Below are positions 8,130 through 16,831 of a DNA stretch of 64,000 bases, piece by piece (positions within the stretch are counted from its first letter, which is position 1; every line of letters starts with the position of its first letter). The position numbers and the translations under genes were made by a program. Source of the stretch: Streptomyces orinoci. GTDB taxonomy: Bacteria > Actinomycetota > Actinomycetes > Streptomycetales > Streptomycetaceae. The notes under the pieces were generated by a model. It had not been told where the DNA came from. It did not search any database and worked only from the letters and a program-made list of their open reading frames with translations. The stretch covers positions 170,246 through 234,245 of the forward strand of contig NZ_PHNC01000011.1 in NCBI RefSeq assembly GCF_003121295.1, in the 5' to 3' direction.

Positions 8130-9466
8130 CGGTGCTGGCCTGGATGGCGGAGCCGCCGGCCACCCCGGCGCTCGTGGACGCCAGCGGCGACCGCGTGCTC
8201 GACTTCAGGGAACTGGCCGACCGCGTGAGTGCTCTCGCGGAGAGGCTACGCCGACCGCGGAAGTCCTTAGTGATCTGCCTCTGCGGTTCCGACGTCGACA
8301 CGGTGCTCGCCTACCTCGCGAGCCTCCACGCTGGGCACGCCGTGCTCCTGGCCGACGCCGAGCGACCCGAGTTCGTTCCGGCGCTTGTCGAACGGTTCAA
8401 GGCAGCGTTCGTCGTCGATCCTCACCAGCGGATCCAGGAATCCGAGCACTACCCTGACGTACACCCCGACCTCGCGCTACTGCTCGCCACATCAGGCTCG
8501 ACGGGGAACGCGAAGTACGTCCGGTTGAGCCACGGCGCGCTCAATGCCAACGCCGAACAGATCAGCAGCGCCCTCGATCTGGACGAAACGGCACGCGCCG
8601 TGCAGAGCCTGCCGCTCCACTACTCCTACGGTCTATCGGTGCTCAACTCGCATCTGCACGCACGGGCATCGGTCGTGTTCTCCGCGCACAGCATCGTGAC
8701 CCGGCGCTTCTGGGACGATGTCTCGGAACACCGGTGCACCAGCTTCGCGGGCGTCCCATTCTCCTTCACCATTCTGGATCGCATCGGATTTCCCCGCATG
8801 GAGCTTCCAGCCCTGCGTACCCTGACCCATGCGGGTGGCCCCATGGCGATGGAAGCCATGGTCCGGTACGCCACGCTGATGGCCGACAGGGGCGGTCGTT
8901 TCTACTCCATGTACGGGCAGACCGAGGCCACAGCCCGGATGTCCGTGGTCCCCTGGCAGCAGGCCGTCGAGAAAGCGGGAAAAATCGGCCTTCCTGTATC
9001 GCGTGGGGATTTCGATATAGCTGACGACGGAGAATTGATCTACCGGGGCCCCAACGTTATGATGGGATACGCTAAGTCCTACCGTGATCTCGCACTTGGA
9101 GATGTCACCGGCGGCACATTGCCCACTGGCGACCTCGGCCGACGGGATGACGACGGATTTTATCGCATCGTCGGCAGGAAGAGCAGAATCGCGAAGATCG
9201 CGGGTTACCGGATCAATCTCGACGATATCGCGGCCATGAGCGGAAGTAGCCCCATGGTGGCGGTCGAGCACAACGAACAGGTCGTGATCGTCCGCGAGAA
9301 AGAGGCCGACGGCACGAGTGCCGAGGAATTGTCGCGGCACATCGGGCAATTTGTAGGACTGCCCTCGCGGTTCTTCCGGGTCGAAGAAGTCGATGCGCTG
9401 CCTATGACCGGCACCGGCAAGGTCGATCTCCCCGCAGTCTCTGAAAGAGTGGTCCAGAACTCGTGA
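8126..9466 (+). CDS. AMP-forming acyl-ACP (or acyl-CoA) ligase
   Basis: A 446-residue member of the ANL superfamily (acyl-CoA synthetases and NRPS adenylation domains). It activates a carboxylate with ATP and transfers it to a thiol, here most likely the neighbouring ACP. The P-loop LLLATSGSTGNAK lies near residues 118-130. SMYGQTEA is motif A5, PTGDLGRRDDDGFYRIVGR the A7/A8 region, KIAGYRINLDDI the hinge, and TGTGKVDLP carries the catalytic lysine. At 446 residues it is shorter than the usual 500-550. The GTG start overlaps the ACP stop. Leucine codon 48 is TTA (8267-8269). The acid substrate cannot be read from the sequence. Confidence 0.9.
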   Translation: MTVLAWMAEPPATPALVDASGDRVLDFRELADRVSALAERLRRPRKSLVICLCGSDVDTVLAYLASLHAGHAVLLADAERPEFVPALVERFKAAFVVDPHQRIQESEHYPDVHPDLALLLATSGSTGNAKYVRLSHGALNANAEQISSALDLDETARAVQSLPLHYSYGLSVLNSHLHARASVVFSAHSIVTRRFWDDVSEHRCTSFAGVPFSFTILDRIGFPRMELPALRTLTHAGGPMAMEAMVRYATLMADRGGRFYSMYGQTEATARMSVVPWQQAVEKAGKIGLPVSRGDFDIADDGELIYRGPNVMMGYAKSYRDLALGDVTGGTLPTGDLGRRDDDGFYRIVGRKSRIAKIAGYRINLDDIAAMSGSSPMVAVEHNEQVVIVREKEADGTSAEELSRHIGQFVGLPSRFFRVEEVDALPMTGTGKVDLPAVSERVVQNS

Positions 9467-10677
9467 CCGACACCCAGCCCAATCTCGCTTCACCGCCGTC
9501 GACTCCGGTCGGCCGGGAACTCGATCCGGCGGCGGTTTCTCCGGCCACGGTGGCCGAGGCCACGACCCGCTACCTCGGCCACCTCGCCCCCGACACCCAG
9601 GACGGTATCGGTGTCGCCACATGGCTCAACGTGAGCCGCTTCGTCGAGGCGACCGGCGACACCGACCCGCTGTACACCGACGTCCAGTACGGCGCCGGGT
9701 CAGTGCACGGAACGATGCTCGCACCCCCGACGTTCGTCCTCGCCGTCCGTCGGCCGAGTTCCTCAGGAGCGCTCGACACCCTACCGGGACACGACCTGGT
9801 GGAGCGCACCGAGTCGATGCGGGCCACGTGGAGCGACCGGATCCCGCTGGGCGCACGGCTCGGCGCCCGCTCGTCCATCGTCGACGTCGCCCATGACTCC
9901 AAGTCGCCCGCCACGACCCGGATCGTCACTGAGACCAGTTACACCATCGACGGTCGGCCGGTCGCCGACGTCGGCGCCACCGTCGCCGTCCGCGAGCGCG
10001 GTCTGCCCGAGCGCGGGATCCACCAGTACTCGGCGACCGACGTGAACAACATCGTTGAGCGCCTGGAGAACGAGCCGGCCGGGCGGGGACACCGGCCGCG
10101 GTTTTGGAACGAGACCGAGCCCGGCGACCTGTTACCCGAACTGCTCAAGGGACCGCTGACGTTCTCCGACCTGTTCGTGTGGACCATCGCCGAGGCACGC
10201 TCGGTGCAAGCAGGCAATCTCCACCTGAAGGCTCTCTCCGCCCTGCCGGGACGGCTGCGTCGCAACCCGCAGACCGGCTGGACCCAGTGGGACCGCCACG
10301 ACGCGTGGATCGACTCGGCGGCGTCGCACGAGGCCGGCCTGGGCGCCCCCGCCGCACCCACGGAGCTGGTCTTCGCCCTCGCCGGCCAGCACATCACCCA
10401 CTGGTGCGGGGACACCGGGTTCCTGTGGCGGCTGAGATTGCACCTGTCGACGCCGCTGCTCTACGGCGACTGCCTCCACCTCGCGGGCCGGGTGGCCGAC
10501 CGCTGGCACCAGGAGATGCCGGGCGGCGACGAACGGCACGCGGTGCTGCTCACCACCAGCGGCACCAACCAGCGTGGCGAAACCGTCTTCACCGCCGACG
10601 CGACCGTGCTCCTCCCCGAACCGGGCCGCTCCGTGGAGCTGCCCCTGACCGGCACCCCCCGACTGCGGAGCGCTTGA
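9463..10677 (+). CDS. MaoC-type double-hotdog dehydratase/hydratase (first copy)
   Basis: A 404-residue protein of two hotdog folds. The N-terminal half has the MaoC/FAS1-like dehydratase signature FVEATGDTDPLYTD (about residues 60-73), followed by GTMLAPPTFVLAV. The C-terminal half has a second hotdog segment ending in TNQRGETVFTADATVLLP. Such proteins hydrate enoyl thioesters or dehydrate 3-hydroxyacyl thioesters, on CoA or ACP. The start GTG overlaps the ligase stop (GTGA). A TTA codon occurs at 10132-10134 (codon 224). It is followed without a gap by a second, different MaoC-type gene; the pair may form a heteromer, as in other split dehydratases. The substrate is presumably the ACP-bound acyl group. 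Confidence 0.85.
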   Translation: MTDTQPNLASPPSTPVGRELDPAAVSPATVAEATTRYLGHLAPDTQDGIGVATWLNVSRFVEATGDTDPLYTDVQYGAGSVHGTMLAPPTFVLAVRRPSSSGALDTLPGHDLVERTESMRATWSDRIPLGARLGARSSIVDVAHDSKSPATTRIVTETSYTIDGRPVADVGATVAVRERGLPERGIHQYSATDVNNIVERLENEPAGRGHRPRFWNETEPGDLLPELLKGPLTFSDLFVWTIAEARSVQAGNLHLKALSALPGRLRRNPQTGWTQWDRHDAWIDSAASHEAGLGAPAAPTELVFALAGQHITHWCGDTGFLWRLRLHLSTPLLYGDCLHLAGRVADRWHQEMPGGDERHAVLLTTSGTNQRGETVFTADATVLLPEPGRSVELPLTGTPRLRSA

Positions 10678-12005
10678 TGCAGCAGACCTTCGACGAAGCC
10701 CTCGAGGAATTCCTGACGCGCAGCCGGGAACTCCTGCACCACGAGAGCCAGGAAGACGTCCCGCCGCCGCACCCGGCGCCGCTCGCGCACAGCCGGGTGC
10801 CGGTGCCCTCGGCGTTCCTGCTCACCCCCGAGTCGATCAGCCGGTACGCCGCGACCATCGGAGACGACAACCCGATCTACACCGACGATCACTATGCCCG
10901 GGGCACCCGCTATGGCAGCCTCATCGCGCCCGGACCGATCCTTGTGCACGCGCGCTACCCGGGTGATCACGGCGCACAGCGCGCCATCGGCTACCCGGTG
11001 GCGAACTTCCTGTCCGGTGTGGCGTGGGACTTCTACGACGTCCTGCGACCGGGCATGCAGTTCGAGTCCTCGAAGATTCCACGCGAGCTCGTGGTGTCCG
11101 GCGGCCGCCAGGGCCGCACGATCTCCCACCACTCAGAGACTTTCTACTGGGACAACCGCGGTGAGCTCAAAGCCAAGTCCTACGGACGGTTGCTGCACAT
11201 CCCGGTGGAGCAGATGGGCGGGCGGCGCGTCATGCCTCCCAACCGGCTCGGCGAGCGCATGTTTTACGACTACAAGCCCTATGAGTACAGCGACTCCGAG
11301 ATCGCCGCGATCCAGACCGCACTCGCGAGCGAAACCCGCCGCGGCGCGGTGCCGCGCTGGTGGGAAGACGTTTCCGTGGACGATGAGCTGCCCGCCATCG
11401 TGCAACCGCCTTACAGCGTGCGCGACGAGATGACCTATCAGTCGCTGCACCACGGCCTCATCGCTGCATTCGATGGCACCCGCCTGGTGCGGGCGTTCCG
11501 TCCCGCTTACCAGCGGTGTCGGGAGAACCCCGACTTCGCCCGCACTCATCCGATCACGGGCTGGCCCTACACGCCCTACGACGAGCACGAGGACCGCTAC
11601 CTCTCGGCCTACCGGTGCGAGCCGCTGCCGTTCGACTTCGGCGTCCAACGCGCCCAGATCCCGATGCGGCTGCTCACGAACTGGGCCGGCGACGACGCGT
11701 TCGTCCGACGCATGTACACCTCAATGCGCCGCCCAGTCTTCTACGGCGACACCGTCACGTTCACGGGGGTTGTGCGCCGCAAGTACCGGCTTGATCTCGA
11801 TGACGAGCATGGCCACGCCGCGTCCTACCACGCGGTCGCCGTTGAGATCACCGGTGTCAACCAGCGAGGCGAGGTCCACTGCCTCGGCTACGGCTCGGTC
11901 CTGTTGCCGTCACGGGAGTTCGGCCCGCCGGAACTCCCTGTGCCCCACGACGACCGCCCGTCGTACGTCCCATTCGACACCCACCGTCGAGCGGAGTGGT
12001 TTTGA
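10677..12005 (+). CDS. MaoC-type double-hotdog dehydratase/hydratase (second copy)
   Basis: A 442-residue double-hotdog protein. The N-terminal signature is SRYAATIGDDNPIYTDDHYA with GSLIAPGPILVHARYPG; the C-terminal half ends in EITGVNQRGEVHCLGYGSVLLP. It is only distantly like the preceding gene despite the shared architecture, so the two are old paralogues rather than a fresh duplication. The ATG at 10677 overlaps the preceding stop in TGATG, a translational-coupling arrangement repeated at the next junction. The frame continues upstream of 10677, but that stretch is only an out-of-frame reading of the previous gene. Reaction and partner as for the first copy are inferred. Confidence 0.85.
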   Translation: MQQTFDEALEEFLTRSRELLHHESQEDVPPPHPAPLAHSRVPVPSAFLLTPESISRYAATIGDDNPIYTDDHYARGTRYGSLIAPGPILVHARYPGDHGAQRAIGYPVANFLSGVAWDFYDVLRPGMQFESSKIPRELVVSGGRQGRTISHHSETFYWDNRGELKAKSYGRLLHIPVEQMGGRRVMPPNRLGERMFYDYKPYEYSDSEIAAIQTALASETRRGAVPRWWEDVSVDDELPAIVQPPYSVRDEMTYQSLHHGLIAAFDGTRLVRAFRPAYQRCRENPDFARTHPITGWPYTPYDEHEDRYLSAYRCEPLPFDFGVQRAQIPMRLLTNWAGDDAFVRRMYTSMRRPVFYGDTVTFTGVVRRKYRLDLDDEHGHAASYHAVAVEITGVNQRGEVHCLGYGSVLLPSREFGPPELPVPHDDRPSYVPFDTHRRAEWF

Positions 12006-13315
12006 TGCCTACGACCACCGACCTGCCCGCCCGGCTCGGCGGTCGCCCGGTCGTCGCCGCGGACGCCCACCAGCCGTGGCCGCAGATTACCGACGACGAC
12101 CGGCGCGCTCTCGACCGCGTGCTGACCCGCGGGGTGCTGGCCGGCCCGAACGCGCCGGAGCTGCGGGCGCTGGAGGAGGAGTACGCCGAGCTTGTCGGCG
12201 TGCGCCACTGCGTGTTCACCGGCAGCGGCACTTCCTCGCTGCACGCCGCATTGGCCGCCGTCGGGGTGCGGGCGGGCGACGAAGTGGTGGTCCCCGCCTT
12301 CACCTTCGTCGCCTCCGGTTTCGCCGCCGTGCACCAAGGTGCCGACGTGGTGTTCTGCGACGTCGATCCCCGGACCTACAACCTCGACGCGACGGCGCTG
12401 GAGGCGTGCATCACCGAGCGGACAGCCGCGATCATGGCGGTCCACGTCCACGGACAGCCCGCCGACATGGACGAGATCCTCGCCGTCGCCGCACGCCATG
12501 GTGTGCCTGTCGTCGAGGACAATGCGCAGGCCCACGGGATCCGATACCGGGGGCGGGTGGCGGGCGGGCTCGGCGCGGCCTCCGGGGCGAGCATCAACGT
12601 CTCGAAGAACCTCTCGGGCGGCGAGGGCGGCCTATTCACAACCGATGACGACGACGGGGCCCTGGTCGCGCGGCGCATGGTCCTCTACGGCGAGGACGTG
12701 CGACCCGGCGAGATACGCCCGTACTGGTCGCACGGAGTCGGGTACAACTATCGCGGGCAGGAACTGGTGGCGGCGTTCGCCCGCAGCCAGCTCCCCCGGC
12801 TGCAAGAGTTCAACGCCCGGGCGATGGCGAACGCGGCGATCCTCGACGCCGGCCTGCGCGACCTCCCAGGCATCCGCCCGCCCTTCGTACACTCCGACCG
12901 CGAGGCGTCCTACTGGCGCTACGCCACCCAGCTCGACCCCGAAGCCATCGGGTACGACGGCGATGTCCGCGACCTGCGAGACACCGTCATGCACGCGTTG
13001 AGCGACGAAGGCGTCGAGGTCAACATCTGGCAGCCGCAGCCCGTACCAGCCCAGCCGGCGTTCCGGCGGCGGCCCCACACCGTCTGGCATCCCCGCAACG
13101 AAGCCGAGCCGCTGTCGGAATGGCATCGCGAGACCTTTCCCGCAGCATCGCGGATCTGCGACTCGACAATGAACCTCGGTGCCGTCTTCGCACCCCTCTA
13201 CGTACAGCGCGCGGAGCTCATGGAGTCCTATGTCGAGGCCGTCCACAAGGTCTTCGCACACCTCGACCAGCTCCTCGAACTGCCAGTCGACCCCCAGCCC
13301 CGCAACATCGCCTGA
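12005..13315 (+). CDS. DegT/DnrJ/EryC1/StrS-family PLP aminotransferase
   Basis: A 436-residue PLP enzyme of the family that aminates keto-sugars and keto-cyclitols; AHBA synthase-type dehydratases belong to the same fold. Seen: AELVGVRHCVFTGSGTSSLH (cofactor phosphate region), VVVPAFTFVASGFA, VVEDNAQAHG (Asp binding the pyridine nitrogen) and SKNLSGGEGG with Lys201 as the Schiff-base lysine. It is somewhat longer than the usual 370-400 residues. The ATG overlaps the preceding stop (TGATG). Together with an inositol-phosphate-synthase homologue and a Gfo/Idh dehydrogenase downstream, it suggests amination of a cyclitol or sugar ketone (inference). Confidence 0.9.
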   Translation: MPTTTDLPARLGGRPVVAADAHQPWPQITDDDRRALDRVLTRGVLAGPNAPELRALEEEYAELVGVRHCVFTGSGTSSLHAALAAVGVRAGDEVVVPAFTFVASGFAAVHQGADVVFCDVDPRTYNLDATALEACITERTAAIMAVHVHGQPADMDEILAVAARHGVPVVEDNAQAHGIRYRGRVAGGLGAASGASINVSKNLSGGEGGLFTTDDDDGALVARRMVLYGEDVRPGEIRPYWSHGVGYNYRGQELVAAFARSQLPRLQEFNARAMANAAILDAGLRDLPGIRPPFVHSDREASYWRYATQLDPEAIGYDGDVRDLRDTVMHALSDEGVEVNIWQPQPVPAQPAFRRRPHTVWHPRNEAEPLSEWHRETFPAASRICDSTMNLGAVFAPLYVQRAELMESYVEAVHKVFAHLDQLLELPVDPQPRNIA

Positions 13316-13364
13316 CCGAACACCCGCGGACTCTTCCAAGGTCCACACACATGAGGAGAGCAGT

Positions 13365-14393
13365 ATGAAGCTTGCGATCGCCGGCGTCGGGAACAACATC
13401 TCCGCCCTGCTCCAGGGAATCACCTACTACGGGATGCTCGACGCGGAGATGATGCCCGGCGTCGCCCATCCCGTCCTCGGTGGCATCGCCGTCACCGACA
13501 TCGAAGCGGTGGCCGTCTTCGACCTGGCACCCAACAAGGTCGGCAGGAAGCTCTCCGACGCGATGTTCGCAGAGCCGAACAACTACCCGAAGCTGGGTAT
13601 CCCGGGCCTGGACAGTGATCCCGAGGTCACCTTCGGGATCGCCGACCCGTCGGACCAGAGCCAGATTGACGCCGTCGCGCAGGTGTTGCGGGACAGCGGC
13701 GCCGAGGTCTTCCTCTACTCGCTGCCGACCGGGCTGCCGGAGGTCGCCGCGGCGTACGGCCGCGCAGCGGTCGACGCGGGCGTCGCGGTGGTCAACTGCA
13801 CGCCCGATCCGATCGCCGGGCTGCCCGAGCTGTTCGCCGAGGCCCGGGAGAAGAACATTCCGATGGTGGGCGACGACCTGCAGAGCCACATCGGCAGCTC
13901 GATCGTGCACGGTACGGTGCTCTCCCTGCTGGAGGAGCGCGGTATCACGTTGACCGGCTCGTACCAGCTCAACATCGGCGGCAACGCCGACTTCAAGAAC
14001 CTGCGCGAGCACGGCGGGAACAAGGAGTCCTCGAAGCACCGGGCCCTGCGCCAGAAGGTCAGCAACACCGACGCGGTCACGGTCATCCCCTCGGCCGGTT
14101 TCGTCGGCCACCTCGAGGACCGCAAGATCGCGCACATGTCCGTGGAGGGCCGGGGCTGGGCCGACATGCCCGTCCGCCTGGAGATCTCGCTCCAGGTCCA
14201 GGACTCCAGCAACGCCGCCGGCGTGATCATCGACCTCATCCGGATAGCGGCGGTCGCCGCACGCCGCGGCGAAGGCGGGTTCCCGGTGGCCGCAACCCAG
14301 CTGCTGAAGTCGCCCCAGAAGCTCACGGACTGGCAGGAGCAGGTACCCAACGGGCGCGCCGCTCTCTCCGCCCTCGCCGCCGACCATGCCTGA
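13365..14393 (+). CDS. Inositol-3-phosphate synthase homologue (divergent)
   Basis: A 342-residue homologue of Ino1/MIPS, which converts glucose-6-phosphate to inositol phosphate with NAD. Seen: the dinucleotide-binding start LAIAGVGNNISALLQG, the family motif QLNIGGNADF, EDRKIAHMSVEG, SSNAAGVIIDLIR and QLLKSPQ near the C-terminus. Length fits actinobacterial Ino1. From a remembered alignment to mycobacterial Ino1, the SKxxSK pair of active-site lysines is reduced to one (ESSKHRALRQ), and the acidic residue before the GWLDDRK-like loop is missing (PSAGFVGHLEDRK). It may therefore be a neofunctionalised cyclase or isomerase. The ATG has GGAGAG upstream. It follows the aminotransferase gene by 49 bp and overlaps the TOPRIM gene by 8 bp. 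Confidence 0.85.
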   Translation: MKLAIAGVGNNISALLQGITYYGMLDAEMMPGVAHPVLGGIAVTDIEAVAVFDLAPNKVGRKLSDAMFAEPNNYPKLGIPGLDSDPEVTFGIADPSDQSQIDAVAQVLRDSGAEVFLYSLPTGLPEVAAAYGRAAVDAGVAVVNCTPDPIAGLPELFAEAREKNIPMVGDDLQSHIGSSIVHGTVLSLLEERGITLTGSYQLNIGGNADFKNLREHGGNKESSKHRALRQKVSNTDAVTVIPSAGFVGHLEDRKIAHMSVEGRGWADMPVRLEISLQVQDSSNAAGVIIDLIRIAAVAARRGEGGFPVAATQLLKSPQKLTDWQEQVPNGRAALSALAADHA

Positions 14394-15033
14394 CCGGACC
14401 AGCGTCGCGGAACTCGCCCGGGCCAAGGCACTGCCCGAGGACGCACTGCGCCGCTTCGGCGTGACCGACGTCGACGGCGGCGGGGTGCGGGAGGAGTACC
14501 TCTCCCCCGATGGCACGCCGGTACGCGACCGGTTCCGGTGGACCCCGGGGGGCCCGACCAGTTCTACCTGGGAGGAACGGGACCTGCCGCGGACCGCCTA
14601 CTGGCGGCCGTTCGTCCCCGGACTCGCCCGCGAGCGCGGATACCTCCTGTTGTGCGAGGGCGAGTCGTCCTGCTGGACCGCCTGGCACCACGGCGTGGCG
14701 GCCGTCGGCTTCCCGGGCGCCGACCACATCGACGTACTCGGCGCCGGACATCTCGCCGGCGCGAACGTCGTCGGGGTCGTCGTAGAGCCCGACGACCCCG
14801 GTACCTACCCGATGGGCGCCAACAGCTACCGCGACGAGGTCCTCGCCCGGCTGGCCGAACTCGGCCTGCCCGACGCGACGCGACGCGTCGTCGTGCTGAG
14901 CCTGACTGGTGTGGCCGACGACCTCGTCGAACTGCACCGGCAGGACCCCCGGGGGTTCCGGGCACGGCTGCGGACCTTGATCGATGGCGCTCCCGAGATA
15001 AGCCCTCTCTTCGTCCAGGAGGAGCAGCAATGA
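14386..15033 (+). CDS. TOPRIM-domain (primase-like) protein inside a biosynthetic operon
   Basis: A 215-residue protein resembling the middle part of DnaG-like primases of phage and mobile elements. It has the N-terminal primase-type stretch (SVAELARAKALPEDALRRFG), then a TOPRIM core: YLLLCEGESSCWTAWHHG with Glu91, AVGFPGADHI, and VVGVVVEPDDPG with the acidic pair near residues 134-137. No zinc-finger or helicase domain is present, so it is not a full primase. The ATG lies 8 bp inside the preceding gene and its stop overlaps the next ATG, so it is translationally locked into the operon rather than a stray insertion. TOPRIM domains bind Mg2+ and act on phosphoesters; a role on a phosphorylated metabolite is imaginable but unsupported. 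Confidence 0.75.
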   Translation: MPDRTSVAELARAKALPEDALRRFGVTDVDGGGVREEYLSPDGTPVRDRFRWTPGGPTSSTWEERDLPRTAYWRPFVPGLARERGYLLLCEGESSCWTAWHHGVAAVGFPGADHIDVLGAGHLAGANVVGVVVEPDDPGTYPMGANSYRDEVLARLAELGLPDATRRVVVLSLTGVADDLVELHRQDPRGFRARLRTLIDGAPEISPLFVQEEQQ

Positions 15034-15911
15034 CCTCATCAGCATCCGACCACCGTCCTATCGTGGCGGTGCTCGGCACCGGCACTCTGGGCGCTCCGAT
15101 CGCCCGCCACCTGGCCCAAGTGGCCGACGTCCGCGTGTGGAACCGCTCCGTCGACCGCGCCGCGCCCCTGGCCGCGCACGGGTGCACGGTGTCGGCCGAC
15201 GCCGCCGGAGCCGTCGCCGGTGCCGACGCCGTCCTCACCGTCCTCGCCGATGACTCCAGCCTTCAGGCCGTCATGACCGACGAGGTCCTCGCCGCGGCGG
15301 CCGAGGGCACCGTGTGGGTGCAGTCGAGCACGATCGGGGTCGGCGAGACGCAGACGTGGGCCGAGCGGGCAGCCAAGGCCGGCGTCATCTTGGTCGACGC
15401 GCCGCTGCTGGGCACCCGCGGCCCCGCCGAGCGGGGACAGCTCGTCGTCCTCGCGTCCGGGCCCGACGCCGCCCTGGACCGGGTGACTCCGCTGCTCGAC
15501 AGTTACGCCAAGACCGTTGTGAGAGTCGGCGAAGCAGGCGCGGGCACTCGGCTCAAGCTCGCGGTCAACAGCTGGCTGCTTTCGCTGGTGCAAGTGTTGG
15601 CCGAGTCGGTCGCGTTCACCCGCGCCCTAGGGTTCGAGCCCGAAACTCTGTTCGACGTACTCGACGCGGGCGGCGTAAGCCTGCCCTACGTGCGGCTGAA
15701 GGGAGGAGCCATGGCGGCGGAGGACTTCCCACCGGACTTCACCCTCACCCTGGCCCGCAAAGACCTCGCCCTGGTGCTCGACGCCGCCGCTGACACGGTT
15801 CCTATGACCGCCGCGGCCACCGCCCTCGCCGGCTTCGACCGCGCCATCGCCCTCGGGCACGGTGAGGACGACTACGCGGCCACCTACCTCGCCGTGCGGG
15901 GTGAGCGGTGA
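15030..15911 (+). CDS. 3-Hydroxyisobutyrate-dehydrogenase-type oxidoreductase (first of tandem pair)
   Basis: A 293-residue NAD(P)-dependent beta-hydroxyacid dehydrogenase. The Rossmann motif is VLGTGTLGAPIA (about residues 15-26). The substrate-binding strand is DAPLLGTRGPAERGQL, and the catalytic lysine lies in GAGTRLKLAVNSW. ATGA couples it to the TOPRIM gene, with GGAGGAG upstream. The frame is open further upstream, but that part is a shadow of the TOPRIM gene. Family members oxidise 3-hydroxy acids, reduce semialdehydes such as tartronate or succinate semialdehyde, or in related lineages reduce imines. The adjacent gene is a second, divergent member. Substrate unknown. Confidence 0.88.
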   Translation: MTSSASDHRPIVAVLGTGTLGAPIARHLAQVADVRVWNRSVDRAAPLAAHGCTVSADAAGAVAGADAVLTVLADDSSLQAVMTDEVLAAAAEGTVWVQSSTIGVGETQTWAERAAKAGVILVDAPLLGTRGPAERGQLVVLASGPDAALDRVTPLLDSYAKTVVRVGEAGAGTRLKLAVNSWLLSLVQVLAESVAFTRALGFEPETLFDVLDAGGVSLPYVRLKGGAMAAEDFPPDFTLTLARKDLALVLDAAADTVPMTAAATALAGFDRAIALGHGEDDYAATYLAVRGER

Positions 15912-16831
15912 GCGCGGCGGGCGTGCCCATCGCCGTCCTCGGCCTCGGACACATGGGTCGTGCGGTATCCGGGCGGCTGCTCGCGGCCGGGTACCCGGTG
16001 CGCGGTCATGACGTCAGTGCCAGGGCCCGCGAGGCGGCGCTCGAAACCGGTGTCGATGTGCGCGACGGGCTGGCGGCAGCGGTCGAGACCGCCGCGGTGG
16101 TGATCAGTTACTTGCCCGACGCCGCTGTCGTCAGCGACGTCGCCGACGACCTCCTCGCGGCGGCAGCGCCAGGCACGATCTGGCTGGAAATGAGCTCCTC
16201 GCACCCGGACACGACCCGCGCGATCGCAGAGCAGGCCGAGCGAAAGGGCGTGCGGTTCCTGGACGCCCCGGTGGCAGGCGGGGTCGCCGGCGCCGAGAAC
16301 GGCAGTCTCACGATCATGGCCGCGGGGCCGGCCGAGCACCTCGCCGACGCCACGCCCGTGCTCAAGATCATCGGCGAGAACATCATCCATGTCTCCGAAC
16401 GCCCCGGCGCCGGCGACCTTGCCAAGGTCATCAACAACCTCCTCGCCGCGGCCAACCTCGCACTCGCCGCAGAGGGGCTCGCCCTGGGCCTGGCCGAAGG
16501 GCTGGATGCCGAGGTCCTGCTCGACGTGTTCAACGCCAGCAGCGCGACGTCGTTCGCGACCCGCACGCAGATCCCGCGCTTCGCGCTGACCGGCCGGTTC
16601 GACGCCCGCTTCACCACCGGTCAGTACAGCAAGGACGCCGACGTCGCCCTCGACGTGGCGCGCCGACGGGGACTCGACCTCACGCTCGCCCGAAGTGCCG
16701 GGGCACTGTGGCGCAACCTCACCGCCGAGCACGGCCCGGAGGACTACACCCACATCGTCGAGTGGGTCGCCGAAAGCGTGGGTACCACCTGGCCCACACC
16801 TCGGCGCGGGAAGCCGGAGGCGGACCTGTGA
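15908..16831 (+). CDS. 3-Hydroxyisobutyrate-dehydrogenase-type oxidoreductase (second of tandem pair)
   Basis: A 307-residue NAD(P)-dependent enzyme of the same superfamily as its neighbour. The cofactor motif is VLGLGHMGRAVSG, the canonical substrate-binding signature is FLDAPVAGGVAGAENGSLTI, and the catalytic lysine is in GAGDLAKVINNLL. It keeps the textbook DAPVSGG-like motif better than the preceding gene does, so the two probably act on different substrates or steps. The GTG start overlaps the preceding stop (GTGA), and its own stop overlaps the SDR start in the same way. Confidence 0.9.
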   Translation: MSAAGVPIAVLGLGHMGRAVSGRLLAAGYPVRGHDVSARAREAALETGVDVRDGLAAAVETAAVVISYLPDAAVVSDVADDLLAAAAPGTIWLEMSSSHPDTTRAIAEQAERKGVRFLDAPVAGGVAGAENGSLTIMAAGPAEHLADATPVLKIIGENIIHVSERPGAGDLAKVINNLLAAANLALAAEGLALGLAEGLDAEVLLDVFNASSATSFATRTQIPRFALTGRFDARFTTGQYSKDADVALDVARRRGLDLTLARSAGALWRNLTAEHGPEDYTHIVEWVAESVGTTWPTPRRGKPEADL

